NCBI RefSeq assembly: GCF_014648195.1
Contig: NZ_BMQQ01000001.1
Coordinates: 42,929-87,871 of the forward strand
Origin: Streptomyces purpureus
GTDB lineage: Bacteria > Actinomycetota > Actinomycetes > Streptomycetales > Streptomycetaceae
Direction of reading: 5' to 3'
Length of the DNA stretch: 44,943 bases
Shown here: positions 41,010 through 44,943 of the stretch, one piece after another
Layout: every line of letters begins with the position of its first letter
How positions within the stretch are numbered: the stretch's first letter is position 1
Translations under genes and position numbers: made by a program
The notes under the pieces: model-generated
What the model saw: only the letters and a program-made list of their open reading frames with translations
What the model was told of the DNA's origin: nothing
Database searches by the model: none

Positions 41010-41444
41010 ATGGCGAGCGATGTGCCGAACGGCCATTCCTCGGATCTCGACTGGCTGCTCAGCGGCCTGGTCCAGCGGGTCCCGCACACCCGGAACGCGG
41101 TCCTTCTCTCCTCCGACGGCCTGGTGAAATCCGTGCACGGCCTCGACCCCGACAGCGCCGACCACATGGCGGCCCTGGCCTCCGGCCTGTACTCACTGGG
41201 CCGCAGCGCCGGCGCCCGCTTCGGCGACGGCGGAGAGGTCCGCCAGGTCGTGGTCGAACTGGACTCCACCCTGCTGTTCGTCTCCACCGCCGGCTCCGGC
41301 ACCTGCCTGGCCGTCCTCGCCGGCCGCGAGGCGGACGCCGCGGTCCTCGGCTACGAGATGGCGATGCTGGTCAAGAGCGTGCGCCCGTACCTGATCACCC
41401 CGGCCAGACAGGCCGCGGCGGCCCCCGGCGCGAGGGGGCACTGA
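41010..41444 (+). CDS. conservon roadblock/LC7 protein CvnB
   Basis: A 144-residue roadblock/LC7-domain protein (DLDWLLSGLVQRVP, AVLLSSDGLVKSVHG, LLFVSTAGSGTCLAVLA). In conservons CvnB is the candidate GTPase-activating or scaffold partner of CvnD. It starts seven bases after the CvnA stop, with AAGGAG 12 bases upstream. Length and order are standard. Confidence 0.93.
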   Translation: MASDVPNGHSSDLDWLLSGLVQRVPHTRNAVLLSSDGLVKSVHGLDPDSADHMAALASGLYSLGRSAGARFGDGGEVRQVVVELDSTLLFVSTAGSGTCLAVLAGREADAAVLGYEMAMLVKSVRPYLITPARQAAAAPGARGH

Positions 41445-41446
41445 GC

Positions 41447-41818
41447 GTGCCGTCCCCCCAGGACGGGCCTTGGCTCGACGACGCGGCCGGCCGGCTGATC
41501 CGCCCGTACACGGTGAGCGGCGGCCGGACCCGGCCGACGGCCGCGTTGGACCTTCTCTCCCTGGTGATGGCGACCGGTTCGCAGCCCCAGTCACCCCTCG
41601 GCCCCGAGCACGCCCTCGCTCTGGGGCTGTGCGAGGGGCCGACCTCGGTCGCGGAGATCGCCGCCCACTTACGCCTGCCGGCGGTCGTCACCAAGGTGCT
41701 GCTCTCCGATCTCGTGGACTGCGGGGCACTCACCGCACGGGCGCCCCGGCTTCACGGCAACCCCACCGACCGTTCCTTGCTGGAGGCAGTGCTCGATGGC
41801 CTACGACGACGGCTCTGA
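41447..41818 (+). CDS. conservon DUF742 protein CvnC
   Basis: A 123-residue DUF742 protein with RLIRPYTVSGGRTRP near the start and a winged-helix-like C-terminal half (SVAEIAAHLRLPAVVTKVLL, LVDCGALTARAP). The CvnC proteins form complexes with the other conservon products. It starts with GTG two bases after the CvnB stop; no separate ribosome site is needed for such tight coupling. The 3' end overlaps CvnD by 23 bases. Confidence 0.92.
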   Translation: MPSPQDGPWLDDAAGRLIRPYTVSGGRTRPTAALDLLSLVMATGSQPQSPLGPEHALALGLCEGPTSVAEIAAHLRLPAVVTKVLLSDLVDCGALTARAPRLHGNPTDRSLLEAVLDGLRRRL

Positions 41819-42455
41819 GCGCCGAGAGAACACCCACCCCGCCGCGGCCCCCGGGCAGCCCGACGACCCCCTGCACGACGCCTTCCCCACCGCGCTGAAG
41901 ATCCTGATCGCCGGAGGATTCGGGGTCGGCAAGACCACCTTCGTCGGGGCCGTCAGCGAGATCGAGCCGCTCTCCACCGAGGAGCTGCTCACCCAGGTCA
42001 GCGTCGCCCACGACAGCCTGGAGGGGATCGAGTCCAAGACCACCACCACGGTCGCCATGGACTTCGGCCGCATCACCCTCGACGAGCGGCATGTGCTGTA
42101 TCTCTTCGGCACCCCGGGCCAGGAGCGGTTCTGGTTCATGTGGGACGAGCTCTCCGAGGGCGCGCTCGGCGCGGTCGTCCTCGCCGACACGCGCCGGCTC
42201 CAGGACTCCTTCTCCGCCGTCGACTTCTTCGAACGCCGCGACATCGGCTTCATCGTGGCCGTCAACGAGTTCGACGGCTCCTACCGCTACGAACCGGACG
42301 AGGTCCGGGCCGCGATCGATCTCAAACCGGATGTGCCGGTCGTCCTGTGCGACGCCCGGACCGCCAGCTCCGGCATCCAGACCCTGGTCACCCTCGTCCA
42401 GCATCTGCTCACCACCACCCCGGCCCCGGCGCCGAGCTATGGAGCTCCGTCATGA
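41796..42455 (+). CDS. conservon small GTPase CvnD
   Basis: A 219-residue Ras-like GTP-binding protein. The P-loop is GGFGVGKTTFVG (~36-47); the switch II equivalent is LFGTPGQERFWFMWDEL, where the Gln of the classical DxxGQ is kept; the guanine-specificity motif is NEFD instead of NKxD. It is cytosolic and expected to cycle on the CvnA-B-C complex. Its ATG lies inside cvnC and its stop overlaps the following GAF gene (ATGA), so the five genes form one translationally coupled unit. Confidence 0.94.
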   Translation: MAYDDGSERRENTHPAAAPGQPDDPLHDAFPTALKILIAGGFGVGKTTFVGAVSEIEPLSTEELLTQVSVAHDSLEGIESKTTTTVAMDFGRITLDERHVLYLFGTPGQERFWFMWDELSEGALGAVVLADTRRLQDSFSAVDFFERRDIGFIVAVNEFDGSYRYEPDEVRAAIDLKPDVPVVLCDARTASSGIQTLVTLVQHLLTTTPAPAPSYGAPS

Positions 42456-43024
42456 CGTACGACCCGACCGGCCATCTGCTGCTGACGCCCATCGACCGCG
42501 AAGCTCCCGTCCGGGTACGGCGCCTGCGGCAGCTGGGACTGGGGGAGCGGCCCGAAGCGGCCTTCGACGCCTTCGCCCGTAAACTCGCCGACGTCACCGG
42601 CGCGCCGTACTCGATGGTCAACTTCATCGACGAGAAACGGCAGTTCTTCGCCGGGCTGCACACCCCCTCCGGTGCGCACACCGGCGCCGACCTCGGTGCG
42701 GTGGCCGCGTCGAGCAGCGACGTCGGCCGTTTCATGGACCGTGACCACGGCTACTGCCCGCATGTGGTGGTGCGCCGCAAGGCCCTGGTCCTGGAGGACG
42801 TCTGCGACTATCCCCGCTTCGCCGGAAACCCGGTCGTCGACGAGATCGGCATCCGCTCCTATCTCGGCGCCCCGCTCATCGACCGTACGGGCATCGCGCT
42901 CGGCACGATCTGCGTGGTCGACACCGAACCGCGGGCGTGGGGTAGGGCCGGTCTGGAGACGATCAAGTCGCTCGCGGCGGAACTGGTCGAGCAGATCCAC
43001 CGCCGGGAGGACGGCGGCATCTGA
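42452..43024 (+). CDS. GAF-domain protein, fifth member of the conservon
   Basis: A 190-residue single GAF domain (~36-185): GAPYSMVNFIDEKRQFFAGL, GYCPHVVVRRKALVLEDVCD, then YLGAPLIDRTGIALGTICVVD. It resembles the GAF domains of histidine kinases and phytochrome-like sensors but has no output domain. The conserved CPH tripeptide might bind a ligand, although this Cys is not by itself proof of a bilin. Conservons often carry a cytochrome P450 at this place; here a GAF sensor takes it. It may be the missing signal input for the sensor-poor CvnA (inference). Confidence 0.9.
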   Translation: MTYDPTGHLLLTPIDREAPVRVRRLRQLGLGERPEAAFDAFARKLADVTGAPYSMVNFIDEKRQFFAGLHTPSGAHTGADLGAVAASSSDVGRFMDRDHGYCPHVVVRRKALVLEDVCDYPRFAGNPVVDEIGIRSYLGAPLIDRTGIALGTICVVDTEPRAWGRAGLETIKSLAAELVEQIHRREDGGI

Positions 43025-43046
43025 GGCACGGAGCACGGCGGCGGGC

Positions 43047-43088
43047 GCGGGCCCCCGGGCAGGGCGTGAGGGCCTGCCCGGGGCCCGC
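43047..43088. terminator. bidirectional terminator, conservon / acyl-CoA dehydrogenase
   Basis: A long stem, 43047-43063 with 43073-43088, 16 pairs with one bulged C, nine-base loop, between the convergent GAF and acyl-CoA dehydrogenase genes. It could stop transcription from both sides. Confidence 0.75.
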
Positions 43089-43104
43089 CCACGCGGGCGG
43101 CGTG

Positions 43105-44301
43105 TCAGTACGCGGGTTCCATCCGCACCACGTCGGAGAGCCGCTGCGACCACTGCCCCTTCGCCGTACCGAGGGCGACCTCCGCGAGCCGCAGCAGCTG
43201 CACGTCCGAGGTGCCGGCCGGCGCGAAGATGTGGTGGGCGTCGCGCAGATAGCGCTCGATGGGGCGGTCGGTGAAGAGCCCCGCGGCGGCGTGGATCTCC
43301 ATCGCGTTACGGGCCGAGTCGAGCGCCGACTCCACGTTGACCAGCTTGGCGTTCATCAGCTCCGCGTCGCACGGCAGCCCCTGGTCGAGCAGATGCACCG
43401 CGTGGTACGCGGCCAGCCGGGCGGTCATCAGCCTCGACTGGAGCTGACCCAGCTTCAGCTTCACCGACGGCAGTTCGTGCAGCGGCTGGCCGTAGCGGAT
43501 CCGCTCGGCGGAGAACCGGGTGGTCTCCTCGACGATCGCCTGGTGGATCCCGAGCGAGACGGCGGTGAGATTGGCCCGCCCGTAGAGCACGCTGGAGGAG
43601 TACGCCACCGCCAGCCCGTCGCCCTCCTCGCCGAGCCGGTTCGAGGCCGGGACCCGGCAGTTCTCGAAGATCAGCTCGCCGAAGCCGAAGCCGTGCAGGC
43701 CCATCGTGGGCTGCTGCGGCCCCACCCGCAGGCCCGGCCGGCCGGACTCGACGAGAAAGGCCGTCAGCCCCCGGGAGCCGGGCCCCGTGCGCACCACGAC
43801 GCCATGCAGATCGCCGATATGGCTGTTGCCCACGTAGACCTTGCGGCCGTTGAGGAGATAGTCGTCCCCGTCGCGCACGGCGGAGGCGCTCATGCCGAGG
43901 ACATGACCGCCGGACTCGTGCTCGGTCACCGCGATCGTCGGCAGGCACTCGCCGGCCGCGATCGGCGGCAGCCAGGTCTTCTTCTGCTCGTCGCTGCCGA
44001 AGTGCACGATCTTGGCGGCGCCGAGCTGCGAGGCCTGGACCATGGCGCCCATGGCGCCGCTGACCCGGGCCAGCTCCTCGATGATGATCGTCTTGCCCAG
44101 GTGCCCCACACCCAGCCCGCCGTGGTCCCGGCCGATCGTCGCACCGATCCAGCGCTGCCGGGCGATCAGCCGCGACAGCTCCTGGTGCACGCCCCGGGCC
44201 GCCTCCATGGCGGAGATCTGCGGTCGCACCTCCGTCTCCGCGAAGTGCCTGACGTTCTCGCGGAGTTGGTGATGCAGCCGACTGGCGAAGTAGCCGTCCA
44301 T
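43105..44301 (-). CDS. acyl-CoA dehydrogenase family protein
   Basis: A 398-residue flavoprotein of the acyl-CoA dehydrogenase superfamily. It has LGVGHLGKTIIIEELARVS, TEHESGGHV (the flavin/substrate loop, usually TEPxxGSD) and AAGLFTDRPIERYLRDAHHI. At the place where most dehydrogenases have the catalytic Glu (YEGTSxI) it reads FAPAGTSDVQ, so that Glu is absent; the same form is known to me from ACAD-like enzymes of natural-product pathways (FkbI-like). The ATG at 44301 has GGGGAGGG upstream. It is monocistronic, so its substrate is not indicated by context. Confidence 0.9.
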   Translation of the reverse strand: MDGYFASRLHHQLRENVRHFAETEVRPQISAMEAARGVHQELSRLIARQRWIGATIGRDHGGLGVGHLGKTIIIEELARVSGAMGAMVQASQLGAAKIVHFGSDEQKKTWLPPIAAGECLPTIAVTEHESGGHVLGMSASAVRDGDDYLLNGRKVYVGNSHIGDLHGVVVRTGPGSRGLTAFLVESGRPGLRVGPQQPTMGLHGFGFGELIFENCRVPASNRLGEEGDGLAVAYSSSVLYGRANLTAVSLGIHQAIVEETTRFSAERIRYGQPLHELPSVKLKLGQLQSRLMTARLAAYHAVHLLDQGLPCDAELMNAKLVNVESALDSARNAMEIHAAAGLFTDRPIERYLRDAHHIFAPAGTSDVQLLRLAEVALGTAKGQWSQRLSDVVRMEPAY

Positions 44302-44870
44302 CCGAGCCCTCCCCTGCGAAACCTCTGCTCGCGCCGTTGTTCGAGCAGGTGGTGCATCGGCAGTGGTCCCGTCGTGAACAGGCCGACTACCTCATGATGT
44401 TGATCTTTTCGAAGCCTCTCAAGCGCCCAACCGTCTTTGTCCGAAAGCGGGACTGTTGACTCTGTGTGAATGGTATGTTCCGCATGGTAGCGGCCCGACG
44501 GGTCCTGTTCGTAGGGCATTCCCGGTGCGCATCTTTCTGCCACATGCCATGGGCATGTGATGCCCGCCCCGGCGGTACGGAGCGGCCGAGGACCGCCTCA
44601 GCGCTCACAGGTGCCCCCGCGGGGCGTCGCGGCAGGACCGATTCAGCGCTGTTCTCGACCGGACTGGACCCCTCTGGGGCGTCCGTTGCCCGGCGCGCGG
44701 GTGCGTGTCGAGGCGCGACAGCCTAGAAAGCGCGTTCTTCACGCCGGGTGGCCGTCCATGCGCAGACCGTGCGGCCCACCCGGCCGGAAAGCGGTTCGTG
44801 ACCACCGGGGGAAGTGCGGTATTGTTCTCATGCGCGTTCGGCCGGGGGAAACCCCAGGTCAGACGGGCAC
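44302..44870. other. 569-base intergenic region ahead of the tRNA gene
   Basis: No gene could be supported here; open frames on both strands have unrecognised products. A palindrome, CACATGCC-ATG-GGCATGTG, lies at 44541-44559. TATTGT at 44831-44836, about 40 bases before the tRNA, is a plausible -10 box. Sequence near 44395-44470 is AT-richer than the rest and probably holds the promoter of the acyl-CoA dehydrogenase gene. Confidence 0.5.

Positions 44871-44943
<73 letters not shown>

Noticed and set aside
44166..44543. Minus-strand frame overlapping the start of the acyl-CoA dehydrogenase gene
   Set aside because: It overlaps the well-supported gene in another frame and its unique N-terminal part resembles nothing I know; no ribosome site is evident.

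Overview
The window reads as chromosomal DNA of a Streptomyces (or a very close actinomycete). It has very high GC, many GTG starts, dense ATGA/GTGA gene overlaps, a Cvn-type conservon, a c-di-AMP (ydaO) leader ahead of a LysM/M23 secreted protein, and a hopanoid operon. From memory the order idi - cation transporter - CDP-alcohol genes - hopanoid genes resembles S. coelicolor SCO6750-SCO6771; I could not check this here.

Layout. 58-5917: mostly housekeeping and accessory genes (DJ-1/PfpI protein, crotonase-fold protein, HdeD membrane protein, anti-sigma-type ATPase, isopentenyl-PP isomerase idi, a methyltransferase-acetyltransferase fusion, a CDF metal exporter). 6097-14388: galE, then a divergent run of overlapping genes for a CDP-alcohol pathway: a cytidylyltransferase-like/CDP-alcohol phosphotransferase fusion starting at CTG, a LicC-like nucleotidyltransferase, an sn-glycerol-1-phosphate dehydrogenase (AraM/EgsA family), a second CDP-alcohol phosphotransferase, a GT2 glycosyltransferase and a TagGH/Wzm-Wzt-type ABC exporter. 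A strong terminator (14404-14433) ends this run. 14716-26325: a nearly gapless hopanoid operon: hpnC, hpnD, a tiny ORF, hpnE, a polyprenyl-PP synthase, a small ORF, shc, hpnG-like, hpnH, dxs and an hpnO-like aminotransferase. 26343-27217: a cupin-XRE regulator with a tandem palindromic operator, plus a 52-residue membrane protein.

27240-32799: tyrosine phosphatase, riboswitch-controlled LysM/M23 endopeptidase, SGNH hydrolase with a duplicated 3' end, AhpD-like protein and a metallo-hydrolase. 32830-35403 is a decaying patch: a frameshifted, truncated MmyB-type regulator, a frameshifted, truncated MFS transporter and a frameshifted F420-type oxidoreductase. Then come an alpha/beta hydrolase, an HxlR regulator, an SPFH-NfeD pair, a five-gene conservon (CvnA-D plus a GAF protein), an acyl-CoA dehydrogenase-like protein and a tRNA-Pro(GGG) cut by the window edge.

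How it fits together: idi, dxs and the polyprenyl synthase would supply C5/C15 units; HpnD-HpnC-HpnE make squalene; Shc cyclises it; HpnH, HpnG and HpnO build the extended C35 side chain. The adjacent 7372-14388 block looks like a complete make-decorate-export set for a phosphodiester-linked surface glycolipid or polymer that may use sn-glycerol-1-phosphate, the enantiomer normally associated with archaeal lipids. This is the best candidate in the window for an undescribed system.
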